A DNA stretch of 64,000 bases from Senegalimassilia anaerobia JC110 (GCF_000236865.1 NZ_HE611014.1:65820-129819), one strand, 5' to 3'. Shown: positions 35,519-45,778, numbered from the stretch's first letter. Numbers and translations are program-made. Notes: generated by a model from the sequence alone, not told the origin.

Positions 35519-36016
35519 TTACCCGCACAACAGCTTGTTGAGAAACGCCACGGAATCCCGCATGGCCCTTAGGGCCACCAAGTCGTCGGCGAAGCTCACG
35601 TCTATGCGGGCGATGCCCGCCGCCTCGTCCAGCCATTCGCTGGTGCCCACGATGGGGCGATCGTGCATTGTGCCCGCCACATGGGGCGACACGCTCGGAG
35701 CGGCACCGGGCAGCGTGAACCACTGCCCCGATTCCGCACGAACTTGCAGGTCAACCACTAGATGTTCCAACAAATGCGGCAGCGGGGTGCAGTCCATGAC
35801 CGCGGCGAACGTGGTGCCGCGCTCGTTGACGCAGGCATGCTGCGCCAACGTGGGGACCATGGCCAGCACGCGCGACATCAGCTGGGGCGAGGTGACGCGC
35901 GGGGCGGCGCCGAACGCCACCCGGCACACCAAGTGCCCGCGCCGCACCTCCATGCACTCGACACGGACGGGGTCCGTCAAAGCGTCCCCGCCCGCGCAGA
36001 CACCGTCATGCATCAT
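35519..36016 (-). CDS. Small protein resembling the cyanophycin-synthetase N-terminal domain
   Basis: A 165-residue soluble protein. The motif LPHLLEHLVVDLQVRAESG followed later by VGTSEWLDEAAGIARIDVSF and a C-terminal helix with alternating Ala/Leu resembles the N-terminal domain of CphA (H-x2-EH-x3-ELQ-x2-AG, then G-x-T/R and GV-x2-V). The likeness is from memory of the family pattern, not a search. Its ATG overlaps the preceding stop (ATGA), giving translational coupling, and the ATP-grasp gene follows after 30 bases. Function unknown; amide-ligase partner is a reasonable guess. Confidence 0.6.
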   Translation of the reverse strand: MMHDGVCAGGDALTDPVRVECMEVRRGHLVCRVAFGAAPRVTSPQLMSRVLAMVPTLAQHACVNERGTTFAAVMDCTPLPHLLEHLVVDLQVRAESGQWFTLPGAAPSVSPHVAGTMHDRPIVGTSEWLDEAAGIARIDVSFADDLVALRAMRDSVAFLNKLLCG

Positions 36017-37650
36017 CGCAACGACCCGTTTTTCAGCTGCTCGAGGGTCACCGCGTTGCTGCCCGCCGATTCGATGCCGCCTTCGGCCACCGCGCCGGTG
36101 AACTCTTGCGAACCGGAGCCTCTGGAGCCATCGGCGGAATCGCCCGTCGCATCCGCGCCGGCAGCTTCGCCGTCAGCGGTTTCGCCATCGGAAGCTTCGC
36201 CGTTGCCCGCGTTGCCCGGCGCGTCGTCCGCGGAGGACGCGTCGGCGTCCTGGGCCGGGGCCGAGCTTGCCGGCGCCGCCACGGCGCCTTCACCCGGCGT
36301 GCGATCGAGCACCGTCACGCCGTCGACGGCCTCCTCGCGCGGGGCTTCCTTGCCCTGCAACCCGGTAATGAGCTGGCCGAACTGCCAGCCGATATCGCTG
36401 AACAGGTTGCCCCAGAACGAGAACCCGTCGCCGTCGGTGATGACCAGCTCGCTGCGGTCGGCGGAGAAGCGGTAGCGCCCCTGCCCCTGCAGGTCCCCGA
36501 ACGTGAACGTGATGGTCTTCGCCCCCGTGTCGAGCGTGTAGCCGTAAGCGACGTCGCTGGTCAGATGGATCTCCTGGCCATCGACCGTGACCAGGGACGT
36601 TGTACCGTTCGCGTACCACGCGCCTTGGAAGTCGGCGGCGTCGTCATAGCGAAGCCAGCGACCCCACGAGAACGAGCCCACCGTGACCACCACCACGGCA
36701 ATCGCCACCAACACGGCGACAACGGGCCAGGTCAGGTGCAGCTCGGACAAGTTGAACGGGAGCTTGCGCGCCGTTTCGCCGGCCTGGGATCCCTCTCCGG
36801 CTTCCCCGCCTTGCGCGACATCGCCTTCGGCAACGCCCTGACCTGCAGCATCGGCGCCTTCGCCTTCTCCGGCGCGCTTGAGCATGCGCTGCCGGCGCTC
36901 CAGCCTGCGTTTAGCGGCCTCACCTGCAATGGCGGCGCGAGCGGCGTCCTTCGCTTGCTCGGCATCGGCCTCGGAGACGGCCCCCTCCATCTGCTTCGCC
37001 TGATCGGAAGCGGTTTTCTCGGCCTTTGCGACCGAGAAGCGCTTCAGACGGCGCTTCAGCGCGGCGCCTTTGCCTTCCGCCGTGGAGGCCTGCTCGGCAG
37101 GCGCAGCGGATTCCCCGGACGCAGACGCCGGGGCGTTCCCGTCACCGCCCGGCTGCACCGAAGGGACGTTCAACGGCTTGCGCGCCTTCGTCGGCTTGCC
37201 GGTTCCGCGTTTCGTCACGGAAGGCCTCGACGGTTGCGAGACCGAAGGCCTGGCAGGCTGCGGGGCGGTTTGCGGGGAAGAAGATCCCGCAGAGGGCCCG
37301 GCAGGCTGCGCAGCGGAAGACCCCACAGGCCGCGGGGCGGGCTGCCGCGCAGATTGCGATGCACCCGTTTCCCCAGCCTGAGCTGGGGCGGCCTGGTTCG
37401 CCGCCTGGTTCTGCTTCAGGCGCGTCGAGCTTTGCGGCATGGCGATGCGCCGCTTGGGCTTGCCCGGTGCCGCCACCTGGGCGCCGGCCTGCTTCGCCGC
37501 GCTCGCGGCGGCGTCGTTCGACCCCGCCGCAGCCGCCTCGGGACGCGCCTCGGGACGGGCGATCGCCTTGCCCTTAACGGAAGGGCGCGCCGGTTTGCCC
37601 GGCGCGCCCTGTTCGTTATTCTGCTTCGGTGGCTTTCGTTTCGTTACCAC
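36013..37650 (-). CDS. Single-pass membrane protein with disordered flanks, unknown function
   Basis: About 545 residues. The first 300 are a basic, Pro/Ala/Ser/Gln-rich disordered region including a Lys/Arg helix (KGAALKRRLKRFSVAKAEK). One membrane helix follows (WPVVAVLVAIAVVVVTVG). After it comes a compact extracytoplasmic domain of about 110 residues with alternating beta-type segments (FQGAWYANGTTSLVTVDGQ, then a GDLQGQGRYRFSADRSELVI block), and then an acidic, Ala/Gly/Asp tail. The beta domain resembles lipocalin-like lipoprotein repeats, uncertain. Start uncertain: GTG with AAGG ten bases upstream, or a TTG two codons earlier. Lies 52 bases after serS. Confidence 0.65.
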   Translation of the reverse strand: MVTKRKPPKQNNEQGAPGKPARPSVKGKAIARPEARPEAAAAGSNDAAASAAKQAGAQVAAPGKPKRRIAMPQSSTRLKQNQAANQAAPAQAGETGASQSARQPAPRPVGSSAAQPAGPSAGSSSPQTAPQPARPSVSQPSRPSVTKRGTGKPTKARKPLNVPSVQPGGDGNAPASASGESAAPAEQASTAEGKGAALKRRLKRFSVAKAEKTASDQAKQMEGAVSEADAEQAKDAARAAIAGEAAKRRLERRQRMLKRAGEGEGADAAGQGVAEGDVAQGGEAGEGSQAGETARKLPFNLSELHLTWPVVAVLVAIAVVVVTVGSFSWGRWLRYDDAADFQGAWYANGTTSLVTVDGQEIHLTSDVAYGYTLDTGAKTITFTFGDLQGQGRYRFSADRSELVITDGDGFSFWGNLFSDIGWQFGQLITGLQGKEAPREEAVDGVTVLDRTPGEGAVAAPASSAPAQDADASSADDAPGNAGNGEASDGETADGEAAGADATGDSADGSRGSGSQEFTGAVAEGGIESAGSNAVTLEQLKNGSLR

Positions 37651-37702
37651 GTGCAAAATACCTTATCTACGTGCAGTTTTCCTTCAGAATGCCGCGCCGG
37701 CT

Positions 37703-38995
37703 TTACGCCTGGTCACCGATGACCTCGACGCCGCCCATGTAGGGGACCAGCACCTCGGGGACCTTGATGGTGCCGTCTGCCTGCTGGTAGTTCTCCATGA
37801 TGGCGGCCATGGTGCGGCCCACCGCCAGGCCGGAGCCGTTGAGAGTGTGGACGTAGCGCGAGCCCTTGAAGTTCTCGGGGTCGCGGTACTTGATGTTCGC
37901 ACGACGCGCCTGGAAGTCGACGCAGTTGGAGCAGGAGCTGATCTCCTTGTAGGCGCCGTAGCTGGGCAGCCAGACCTCCAGGTCGTAGGTCTTGGCGGCG
38001 GAGAACCCGATGTCGCCGGTGCACAGGCTGATCACGCGATACGGCAGGCCCAGCAGCTGCAAGATGTTCTCGGCGTCGTTGACCATGGACTCCAGCTCGT
38101 CGTAGCTTTCCTCGGGCTTGGCGTACTTGACCATCTCCACCTTGTCGAACTGGTGCACGCGGATGAGGCCGCGCGTGTCGCGACCGGCGCTGCCGGCCTC
38201 CTCGCGGAAGCACGGGGTGAACGCGCAGTAGTGAAGCGGCAGGTCAGAGGCCTCGAGCACCTCGCCGGAGTGGATGTTGGTCAGCTGCACCTCGGCCGTG
38301 GGGATCAGGTAGAGGCCCTCACGAGTTTTGAACAGGTCGTCCTCGAACTTGGGCAGCTGGCCGGTGCCGGTCAGCGTGTCGGCGTTGGCCATGGCCGGGC
38401 ACCACCACTCGGTGTAGCCGCGGCTGGTGTGCGTGTCGGCCATGAAGTTGATGATGGCGCGCTCCAGGCGTGCGGCCTGGCCGCGCAGCAGGACGAAGCG
38501 GCTGGCAGCCAGCTTCACGGCACGCTCGGGCTCGAGCATGTGCAGGTCGGCGCCCAGGTCCCAGTGCGGCTTCATCTGGATGCCCTCGGCCTCGAAGTCG
38601 CGCGGGGTGCCCCAGCGGCGCACCTCGGGGTTGTCGTTCTCGTCATCGCCCACGGGGGTGGTGTCGGCCGGCATGTTCGGCGTGCGCAGCAGGATGTCGT
38701 GCAGCTCGGAATCGGCGGCCTCGCGCTTGGCGGAGACGGCGGCCAGCTGGTCGTTGATCTCGCGGACGCGCTCCTTGGCGGCCTCGGCCTTGTCCTTCTC
38801 GCCGGCGGCCATCATCTGGCCGATGCTCTTGGACGTGGCGTTGCGCTCGGCCTGCAGGGCCTCCTCCTCGGTGATGGCGGCACGACGGGCTTCGTCAAGT
38901 TCGGAGAAGCGCGACGCGTCCCATGAAGCATGACGGTTCTTCATCGCCTGGGCGACGGCTTCCTGGTTTTCGCGAACGAACTTAAGATCTAGCAT
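37703..38995 (-). CDS. serS: Seryl-tRNA synthetase
   Basis: A 430-residue class II aminoacyl-tRNA synthetase that charges tRNA-Ser. Residues 1-105 form the long antiparallel coiled-coil arm; motif 2 is [21 protein letters not shown] and motif 3 is the C-terminal [19 protein letters not shown]. The usual length is 420-430. Start at the ATG with GGGGAG five bases upstream. No T-box-like leader was noticed. It heads the operon with three poorly characterised genes. serS lies close to the replication origin in many Gram-positives, in line with the parS site. Confidence 0.97.
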   Translation of the reverse strand: MLDLKFVRENQEAVAQAMKNRHASWDASRFSELDEARRAAITEEEALQAERNATSKSIGQMMAAGEKDKAEAAKERVREINDQLAAVSAKREAADSELHDILLRTPNMPADTTPVGDDENDNPEVRRWGTPRDFEAEGIQMKPHWDLGADLHMLEPERAVKLAASRFVLLRGQAARLERAIINFMADTHTSRGYTEWWCPAMANADTLTGTGQLPKFEDDLFKTREGLYLIPTAEVQLTNIHSGEVLEASDLPLHYCAFTPCFREEAGSAGRDTRGLIRVHQFDKVEMVKYAKPEESYDELESMVNDAENILQLLGLPYRVISLCTGDIGFSAAKTYDLEVWLPSYGAYKEISSCSNCVDFQARRANIKYRDPENFKGSRYVHTLNGSGLAVGRTMAAIMENYQQADGTIKVPEVLVPYMGGVEVIGDQA

Positions 38996-39040
38996 TGCGC
39001 GCTCCCCTTCTATAAATCGGTTGTAGTAGAGCAGTTTCCC

Positions 39041-39046
39041 AGTATA
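39041..39046 (-). promoter_or_regulatory. -10 element of serS
   Basis: TATACT on the minus strand lies about 46 bases upstream of the serS start in the region divergent to the molybdopterin oxidoreductase gene. No convincing -35 hexamer is seen at the expected distance. Confidence 0.4.
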
Positions 39047-39190
39047 GCGCAGCGAACGCGCGTGCGGCGTGGGCGATGAGGAGCCTTCACGGGAGCGGCA
39101 TGCGAAGGCGCAGGGATCGCAGCTATGTGATAACAGCGCAATAACAAGCTCATGCAGCAGCGCGCGAAGGGCGCCGGCGATAATGGGGAC

Positions 39191-42055
39191 ATGAAAACGA
39201 TCACGAACATAGCCGACCGGCTGTTCCGCAAGGTGGAGCCGGTCGATTCCGCTTTCGGAAGCGAAGCTGCCGAGGCAGCCGTAGAAGGCGCTGCAGGGGA
39301 AACCGGAGCGCAAGCCAAGTCGCAAACCGGGGCCGTTTTCCCCGCCGAAACCCGCACGCCGGCGTTTTGCGCCATCGACTGCCCGGGTCGCTGCCCGCTT
39401 GAGCTGCACCTGCGCGACGGCGAGCTTGCGCGCGTGTCGGCGAACAAGGCCGCCCCCGCGTGCCACCGCGGGCTGTCCATGCGCGCGTGGGCGAACAGCC
39501 CCGACCGCCTTATGTGGCCCCTTCGCCGCGTCGGGCCGCGCGGCTCCGCGCAATTCGAGCGCGTGACTTGGGACGAAGCGCTTGACGAAATAGCCGACCG
39601 ACTGGCCCGCATCCGCCGCGAGCACGGCAGCGAGTCCATCTACCTGGCTTACACCACCGGGCAATCATGCACCACGGCCGACCCGTTCGAGCGGTTGATG
39701 AACTGCTTCGGCGGCTTCCTCGACCACTACAACAACTATTCGAATCCGCAGATCAACGCCATGGTGCGCAGCATATACGGGCCCGGCGCGCTCTACCCTG
39801 GCGGCAGCGAGCTCGACGCCGCCGCCGATGCGCGGCTCGTGCTGGTGTTCGGCGCTTCGCCAGCGGAAACGGGGACGGGCCGCGCCACCTGGCACGGCGC
39901 CTGGGACCGCGTAGTCGAGCAGGTGGGCGAACGCGACGGGCGCATCGTGATGGTGGACCCCCGCCGCAACGGCTCCATTCCCAAGCGCAAGAAGTCCGCG
40001 AGCAGCGAGCGCGAGGGGCAGGCGTCGGCGGTTTGCGACGCATCGCTGACAGGCAGCAGCACGCACAAGGGACGGCCAGCGGCACCCGCTAGCGGCGGCG
40101 CGCTATCAGCCGATGCCGCGCCAGGCGGGAAAACCGTTTCCTGGTTGCCCATCAACCCTGGGACCGACGGCGCGCTGGCGGCGGCGCTTTTGCATGAGCT
40201 GGCGTTCACGCACAACGCGCTGGACTGGGATTTCCTGCGCGAGCGCTGCATCGGGTTCACCGACAAGACGCTACCCGAACGTCGGCGCGGCCTTGGTCTT
40301 TCCGTAATGGATTACCTGCGCGGCACCGGCTACGAACATGTGGCGAAAACGCCCGCGTGGGCCGCGGCGATCACCGGCATCCCCGCGGACGACATCCGCG
40401 AACTGGCCGCGCAGCTTGCCACTGCACGGCCCGTGTTCATCATGCAGGGCTGGGGTCCGCAGCGTCGCAGCAACGGCGAGATGACCAGCGGCATGATCAT
40501 GATGCTGGCAGCGGCGCTCGGCCAAGTTGGCCTGCCCGGCACGAACAACGGCATGAACATCGCCTGGGGCGGCGGCTTCCTCACGCGTGTTTCCGCAGGT
40601 AAGAATCCTGTTCCCTTCCGCATCCCGGCGTATCGGTTCCTCGATGCCATCGAGAACGGGGAATCGCTGGGCACACGCGAAGGCGTTCGCGGGCTGCCAG
40701 AAGCGGGTTACGTTAATGCGGGGGGATCCGTCTTCGCAGCGGAAGGGAAGCCAGAGCAATCTTCCCCTGGCAAACGTGCAACAGATTCCGTACAACATCA
40801 AGATAGCGCCGCACACCTTCCCAGCAGCATCAAGGCGATCATCTGCCACGGCGGCAACTGCCTGACCAACCAGCACGGCGATGTCAATCGCGCGCACCGC
40901 GTGCTGGGCGACCCTTCGAAGTGCGAGTTCATCCTGAACGTGGACGTGGAGTTCACCGATTCCGCACGCTACGCCGACATCGTGCTACCCGACTTGTTCC
41001 GCATGGAGCAGGAAAGCGCGATGGATGCCGACACCCGGGGCCGGCGCATCGCTGTCAGCACCGGGGAGCTGGGCGCGCGCTTCGAGCGTCGCGGCGCCTG
41101 GAACACGTGCGTTGAGCTGGCGAAACGCTGGGAAATCGAAAACGCGTTCACCGAAGGGCGCACAGAAGGCGAATGGATCCGTCGTCTGTATGAGGGCGAC
41201 CGCGATCGTAGCACCGGGTTGCCAACGTTCGACCGGCTGCTCGAGGATGGGCTCGCCTGGCGGGCCGACCGCGCCGAGCCGTTCGTAGCGCTAGCCGATT
41301 GGCGACACGACCCCGATGCGCATCCGCTGGACACGCCGTCGGGCAAGATCGAGCTGTTCAGCGAACTACTTGCCGCCGCTGCCGAAACGCTACGCGACAC
41401 GCCCGACGAGGGCGCCGTCACGCCCATCCCCACCTACGTACCCGAATGGGGCCCAGCGGAGTTCGCCGTTGAACGGCCCGCAACCGACGGGGCGCAGGAA
41501 CCGGACGCTGAGCTGCGCGCGGACGGCCACGGATGCGAATCGGTCGCATTCCTTCCCGCAGGCGGCCGGGAATGCGAATCGGACGCCGAACTTCCCGCAA
41601 ACGGTCGCAAAAGCGAATCAAACACCGAACCCGCCTGCGACCAGCCGCTTCGCGTGTTCGGCTTCCATAGCGTCGCGCGCATCCATTCGTCATGGGGCAA
41701 CGTGCCCGCCGTTTCGCGGCGCGTGCCGCAGGTCATCTCGATCAACCCCGCGGACGCCGACGCACGGGGCATCGCAACCGGCGACCTGGTGGAGGCGTCG
41801 AACCGTTTCGGCACGCTGCGCCTTCCCGCGCACGTCACCGAAGACGTGATCGCCGGAACCATCGTCATGCCGCAAGGAGCCTGGTGGCAAGCGGAAAGCC
41901 GCGGCACGCAAAACGCACCCGGGGCCACCAGCGCCCGCACCGCCTACCCCGTCGACATCGGCGGCTGCGTCAACACACTCACTACCAGCCGCCCCTCGCC
42001 GCTAGCGTTCGGCAATCCCCAACACACCTGCTGGTGCCGCCTTCGCAAACCCTGA
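39191..42055 (+). CDS. Molybdopterin oxidoreductase (DMSO-reductase family), orphan catalytic subunit
   Basis: About 954 residues. Near residue 70 a [11 protein letters not shown] motif and a fourth Cys (ACHRG) 23 residues later bind an iron-sulfur cluster; [12 protein letters not shown] and the [11 protein letters not shown] region, whose Ser is the likely Mo ligand as in DmsA, follow. The C-terminal dinucleotide-binding domain begins at about [14 protein letters not shown]. Two low-complexity insertions (near 40000-40130 and 41500-41640) are not typical of the family. No Tat signal is visible, and no ferredoxin-like or membrane-anchor subunit is adjacent. Start uncertain: this ATG has GGGG very close, an ATG 39 bases upstream has no site. 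Substrate unknown. Confidence 0.85.
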   Translation: MKTITNIADRLFRKVEPVDSAFGSEAAEAAVEGAAGETGAQAKSQTGAVFPAETRTPAFCAIDCPGRCPLELHLRDGELARVSANKAAPACHRGLSMRAWANSPDRLMWPLRRVGPRGSAQFERVTWDEALDEIADRLARIRREHGSESIYLAYTTGQSCTTADPFERLMNCFGGFLDHYNNYSNPQINAMVRSIYGPGALYPGGSELDAAADARLVLVFGASPAETGTGRATWHGAWDRVVEQVGERDGRIVMVDPRRNGSIPKRKKSASSEREGQASAVCDASLTGSSTHKGRPAAPASGGALSADAAPGGKTVSWLPINPGTDGALAAALLHELAFTHNALDWDFLRERCIGFTDKTLPERRRGLGLSVMDYLRGTGYEHVAKTPAWAAAITGIPADDIRELAAQLATARPVFIMQGWGPQRRSNGEMTSGMIMMLAAALGQVGLPGTNNGMNIAWGGGFLTRVSAGKNPVPFRIPAYRFLDAIENGESLGTREGVRGLPEAGYVNAGGSVFAAEGKPEQSSPGKRATDSVQHQDSAAHLPSSIKAIICHGGNCLTNQHGDVNRAHRVLGDPSKCEFILNVDVEFTDSARYADIVLPDLFRMEQESAMDADTRGRRIAVSTGELGARFERRGAWNTCVELAKRWEIENAFTEGRTEGEWIRRLYEGDRDRSTGLPTFDRLLEDGLAWRADRAEPFVALADWRHDPDAHPLDTPSGKIELFSELLAAAAETLRDTPDEGAVTPIPTYVPEWGPAEFAVERPATDGAQEPDAELRADGHGCESVAFLPAGGRECESDAELPANGRKSESNTEPACDQPLRVFGFHSVARIHSSWGNVPAVSRRVPQVISINPADADARGIATGDLVEASNRFGTLRLPAHVTEDVIAGTIVMPQGAWWQAESRGTQNAPGATSARTAYPVDIGGCVNTLTTSRPSPLAFGNPQHTCWCRLRKP

Positions 42056-42075
42056 CACCCGGGGACGGAGGCCAT

Positions 42076-42129
42076 CCGTCAGGAACCGTCCACCCTGCCT
42101 GACGGTTCGGACGCTTAGTCCTACGTCCG
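42076..42129 (+). terminator. Two consecutive hairpins after the molybdopterin oxidoreductase gene
   Basis: Eight-bp arms CCGTCAGG / CCTGACGG (42076-42083 with 42098-42105) are followed by CGGACG / CGTCCG (42108-42113 with 42124-42129), starting 21 bases after the stop. The GTCCG/CGTC words recur downstream to about 42150. No U-run is present, so they may be a termination aid or an RNA 3' structure. Confidence 0.4.
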
Positions 42130-42237
42130 ACCAAACCGTCCGACCGTCAGGCCCTCGAGGCCTTCAGACTCTTGCGGTTTGTTGCTAATCGTCGGTTGTT
42201 CTTCGTTCTTGGCGCGACCGGATCGGAAACGGTGTAG

Positions 42238-42243
42238 TATACT
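42238..42243 (+). promoter_or_regulatory. -10 element of the 65-residue membrane protein gene
   Basis: TATACT lies 55 bases upstream of the start in the GTGTAGTATACTTTG context. No good -35 hexamer is present 16-18 bases upstream. Confidence 0.4.
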
Positions 42244-42297
42244 TTGGCTTTGTAATACGCGCCTTCGAGCGCTTGCGAACGAACCGTTAGGAACAGC

Positions 42298-42495
42298 ATG
42301 GATTGGATCGGCCTGTACCACTTTCTTTTCGAGACATATGCCGGCATGGGCATTATGATCGGTGCGGGTCTTGTCATCAGCCTTATCGCATGCATCATCA
42401 TGGAACGTCGCACCCGCAAAACATTCGTCGACCGCCCGAAGGGCAAGGACGACTGGTCCTTCTTCGACGATGACGACGAGGAAGACTCGGAATAA
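42298..42495 (+). CDS. 65-residue membrane protein with acidic tail
   Basis: One hydrophobic helix (about 16-35, GMGIMIGAGLVISLIACIIM) lies between a short aromatic N-terminus and a basic then strongly acidic tail (FFDDDDEEDSE). AGGA precedes the ATG and a good terminator follows, so the gene is real although short. Similar tiny proteins are common in this family of bacteria; no function can be assigned. Confidence 0.7.
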   Translation: MDWIGLYHFLFETYAGMGIMIGAGLVISLIACIIMERRTRKTFVDRPKGKDDWSFFDDDDEEDSE

Positions 42496-42530
42496 CCACG
42501 CGGCGGCCACTCACTCACACCTGCCGCCGA

Positions 42531-42570
42531 ACCGCCCCGCAACGCCAATACGCGGGGCGGTTTCTTTTTT
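42531..42570 (+). terminator. Terminator after the 65-residue membrane protein gene
   Basis: A ten-bp perfect GC-rich stem (42531-42540 with 42552-42561) and an eleven-base loop are followed by TTCTTTTTT: a textbook intrinsic terminator on the plus strand. Confidence 0.9.
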
Positions 42571-42582
42571 GCCCGAACGCAA

Positions 42583-42615
42583 AAGAGCCCGCAAGCACGG
42601 CGCTTGCGGGCTCTT
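42583..42615 (-). terminator. Terminator after the acetamidase-family gene
   Basis: A perfect 14-bp stem (42583-42596 with 42602-42615) with a five-base loop, ending in TTTT on the minus strand, 17 bases beyond the stop of the convergent acetamidase-family gene. Confidence 0.88.
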
Positions 42616-42632
42616 CGTTTCCCGTTTTGAAG

Positions 42633-43529
42633 CTACAGCGCGAAGCCGATGGCATCCAGCACGTACTTCGGCACCATGAAACGCACCGTCTTCTGCGGGT
42701 CCACCATCTGGCACACCTGCACGTCGGCGACCAGCGACAGCAGCATGACCAGGTCGGCCTCGGACTCGTTCGTGCGAGAAGCCAGCAGGTCGACCATCTG
42801 CTGAACGGCCAGCTCAGCGGCCGCATCCAGCGATTCCGCGGACACGATGATGCCGAAATGCGTGTCGTTCTCGATCAGCGGGTTCACCAGCTTCAGCTCG
42901 GGCATGGCCGTCAGCGTGACGGTGGCGTAGCCCGCAACCTCGGCGCCGGAGACGCTGACCTCGCCGTCGCCCATGGCCGCGTGCATGTCGCCGCAGCCGA
43001 ACAGCGCACCGTCGACCGCCACGGGGAAGTACAGCGTGGCGCCGGTGGTGATCGCCGTGTTGTCCATGTTGCCGCCGTGGCTGCCCGGCGTGCCGCAGTT
43101 CACCGGCTCGCCCTCGGGAGCCACGCCGATGACGCCGATCATGGGGCGCAGCGGGATGTTCAGACGCTCATCCCAGGCCAGCGTGTTGCCCTGGATCTTG
43201 CAGTAATGCGTGGCCCACTCGGTGAAGCGGTTGCCGCACACGCCCTCGTCCTGGCCAGTAGCGGAGCAGGTCTGCTCATCGAACTCGATGTTGTCGATGC
43301 GCACCTTCAGCGCGCCGCCCGCCTTCGCGCCCTCGACGAACACCGGGCCGGTTGCCGGGTTGACGGCGTCCCAGTCCAGATCGTCCATGGTGTCCTGAGG
43401 GCCGGTCAGTTGGTTGCTGAAGCAGTCCTTCGTGCGGATGCGCACCGTCTCACCGGACTTCACGGTCAGCACCGGCTCAAGATCGCGGTCGAAGAAGAAC
43501 AACGTCTTATCGTCGTTAAGCTCGATCAT
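42633..43529 (-). CDS. Acetamidase/formamidase family protein
   Basis: A 298-residue FmdA/AmdA family amidase (PF03069) that would hydrolyse a short amide to acid and ammonia. Marks are NPATGPVFVEGA, GSHGGNMD and FGCGDMHAAMGDGEVS, which include the conserved metal-binding His and Asp positions. Typical of the roughly 300-residue bacterial branch. Monocistronic, upstream region short. The natural substrate is unknown. Confidence 0.9.
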   Translation of the reverse strand: MIELNDDKTLFFFDRDLEPVLTVKSGETVRIRTKDCFSNQLTGPQDTMDDLDWDAVNPATGPVFVEGAKAGGALKVRIDNIEFDEQTCSATGQDEGVCGNRFTEWATHYCKIQGNTLAWDERLNIPLRPMIGVIGVAPEGEPVNCGTPGSHGGNMDNTAITTGATLYFPVAVDGALFGCGDMHAAMGDGEVSVSGAEVAGYATVTLTAMPELKLVNPLIENDTHFGIIVSAESLDAAAELAVQQMVDLLASRTNESEADLVMLLSLVADVQVCQMVDPQKTVRFMVPKYVLDAIGFAL

Positions 43530-43627
43530 AGGTTTCCTTCCTATTCATGTAAGGCCGCGGCACCGCGCCGTCGGCCGTTCTTGCGTTATCCCGCAACGCC
43601 GCTTCGTCCTAACGTCAAGGGCGAAAG

Positions 43628-45778
43628 CTATTCGTCGCTCTCGTCATAATACTCGGGGTCGGGCAGAAGATAGGCGGCGAACAGCATAATGCCCGCGGAA
43701 ACGACCAACGAAGCCGCATCGGCAGGATCGGTGAAGGCGGATGCGGAAGGGGCCCCGCAAATCGCCGCCAAAACGAACCCGGCCACCAGCACCGCCGAGC
43801 CCGCCAGTACGCCGAAGGACGCGAACAGCCGCGTGGGGCGCCAACGCAGCAGGGCGCACGCACCCGCCGCAAGCACCCAGCTCGCCGTCATGATCCACGT
43901 GCCCGGTTCCAACAGCATGGCCGCCATCCGGTCGATCACCGCATCGCTTGCAAACGCCGCCGCCGAGAAATGCCAGGTAGCAAGCATATCCCACCCCATG
44001 AACGAGGCGCTTCCCAAGCCTGCCAGCATGAACCCGCATAGCACTTGGAACGCCGCGGTCGCCATCGCCGCAACCGGGCGCAGCGCAAAACCCGCCGCCA
44101 ACGGGCCGAGCGGCCCCAACCCGATCGCGCCGGCAAGCGGCGTCGCCAGCGCGGCGTTCGCGGTCGCGTTGCCCGCGCGGCCCAGGTACCACCACCATAC
44201 GCCGGTGCCCGCCAGCAGCACGCATCCCGCGGCAGGCACGCCGCACATCACCAGCATGGCCGACAGGGAGACGAACCCCAACAGCGCTCCCAGATGAGGG
44301 CGAAGCGCGCCGGCAAGCGCGATGAGCAGCAGCAACCCCCAGAACAGGGGGTTGGCAAACCCTTCGGTCTGCGAGATGTTCTGCAGCGACAAAAACGCCA
44401 GCAGCGCCGACCCCGCCGCGCCACACGCATGCGAGCCGAAGAACACCAGCTCGGGGGTGATGCGATCGCGCAACGGGATGCCCGGCTCGCGAGGCTGCGG
44501 CTCAGGCTCCTCTTCCTCCTCCGGACCGGCCACGATGTCGGCCAGCTCCGCGCGACCCTTCGCCGGATCGCCCAAAAACGGCGAAAGCTCCTCCGCGAAA
44601 TCCGCCACCGACTCGTAGCGTTCCTCGCGCTCAGGGTCCAAAGCGTAGAAGATGGGGTCGTCCGCGGCCGGGTCGAGGTTGTCCCAGCACAGCGACGGCA
44701 GCACCAGCTCGCCGTCCTCGATAGCTTCCTGCGCCTGGAACAGGTTCGGCGCCAAGAAAGGGTTCTCACCCGCCAGCATCTCGTACGTCACCGATGCGAG
44801 CGCCCACTCGTCGCAACGCGCGTCAAGGTTCTCCTGGCGCATCTGCTCAAGCGGCATGTAGCCGATGGTGCCGCCGCCAGCCACGCCGAATCCCTGCGCG
44901 TCCGCCAAGGTCGCCAGACCGAAATCAGTCACCTTCACCTGGCCCGATGCGTTGATGAGGATATTGTCGGGCTTGATGTCCAGATGCAGCACGCCGTTCT
45001 CATGCGCCACCTCAAGCGCATGCGCCACCGCCTCGAACACGGCGGCGACCACATCGAGCGTCAGCCGATCGTCATGGTCGCGCAACAGCTCGGTGAGCGT
45101 CATGCCTTCGACATATTCCATGATCAGGTACGCCGTGGAATCCTGGATCTCGAAGTCGTACACCGCGACGATGCTCGGGTCCGACAGCATGGCCGCCGTA
45201 CGGGCCTCGTCCAATCCGGGGATGCGCGAGAGCGTGCGCACCAGCGGGCGGCTGGCAGGGTCGACCGCATTCGTCAGGCTGACCGACTGACCGGGCAAAA
45301 GCTGGTTAGGGAACGAATCGGCGCTCGGCGGGTCCGCAGAATCGAATCCCGCAAAGCGGGGCCCAACTTCACGGGCGGGAGCGCTCGCCGGCTCCGCCGA
45401 CGCATCGGAGCCGTCGGGGACCCCAGCATCCTCGACCCCCGCAAAACCCGCTTCCTCGGGCAAATCTTCCCAAGGGGGAACGTCCGCCGGATCGATGGCG
45501 GTCGCCGAAGATGCCGCAGAACCCGCCGTATGCGCGCCTGTTACGCCGAAGCTTTGAGAACCAGCCGAGCTTTCGCCATGTTCATCAGGAGAAATATCGA
45601 GCGCATCTGCCCCGGGGAGAGCGGCGCGCAACAACTCGGCCTCGGACAAGGGGATGCACTTGATGGCCACCTTGCGCTGGATGCGCGTATCCCATGCCAC
45701 CTGCACCGTGCCGAAGCCGCCGGCCCCCGCCTTGGCAAGGGGCTTGTATCGATTGAGTATCAGCTGCGTTTTAGTCAT
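43628..45778 (-). CDS. Serine/threonine protein kinase with multi-pass membrane C-terminus
   Basis: 716 residues. The kinase has the Gly loop GAGGFGTV (18-25) and the VAIK Lys at about 39, then an Ala/Ser/Asp-rich insertion of about 160 residues before the helix-C region. The catalytic loop is HLDIKPDN (HLD rather than HRD) with DFGLA downstream, so catalytic residues are present. The C-terminal 280 residues contain about eight hydrophobic segments. The start is the ATG at 45778: TATAAT on the minus strand lies at 45785-45790, placing the transcript start at or next to the ATG, and no ribosome binding site is visible. It is divergent from the nuclease gene. Targets unknown. Confidence 0.85.
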   Translation of the reverse strand: MTKTQLILNRYKPLAKAGAGGFGTVQVAWDTRIQRKVAIKCIPLSEAELLRAALPGADALDISPDEHGESSAGSQSFGVTGAHTAGSAASSATAIDPADVPPWEDLPEEAGFAGVEDAGVPDGSDASAEPASAPAREVGPRFAGFDSADPPSADSFPNQLLPGQSVSLTNAVDPASRPLVRTLSRIPGLDEARTAAMLSDPSIVAVYDFEIQDSTAYLIMEYVEGMTLTELLRDHDDRLTLDVVAAVFEAVAHALEVAHENGVLHLDIKPDNILINASGQVKVTDFGLATLADAQGFGVAGGGTIGYMPLEQMRQENLDARCDEWALASVTYEMLAGENPFLAPNLFQAQEAIEDGELVLPSLCWDNLDPAADDPIFYALDPEREERYESVADFAEELSPFLGDPAKGRAELADIVAGPEEEEEPEPQPREPGIPLRDRITPELVFFGSHACGAAGSALLAFLSLQNISQTEGFANPLFWGLLLLIALAGALRPHLGALLGFVSLSAMLVMCGVPAAGCVLLAGTGVWWWYLGRAGNATANAALATPLAGAIGLGPLGPLAAGFALRPVAAMATAAFQVLCGFMLAGLGSASFMGWDMLATWHFSAAAFASDAVIDRMAAMLLEPGTWIMTASWVLAAGACALLRWRPTRLFASFGVLAGSAVLVAGFVLAAICGAPSASAFTDPADAASLVVSAGIMLFAAYLLPDPEYYDESDE

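Noticed and set aside
37654-37661. A second parS-like CACGTG site near the start of the membrane-protein gene
   Set aside because: Only the CACGTG core matches; the flanking TGTT and AAACA positions do not.
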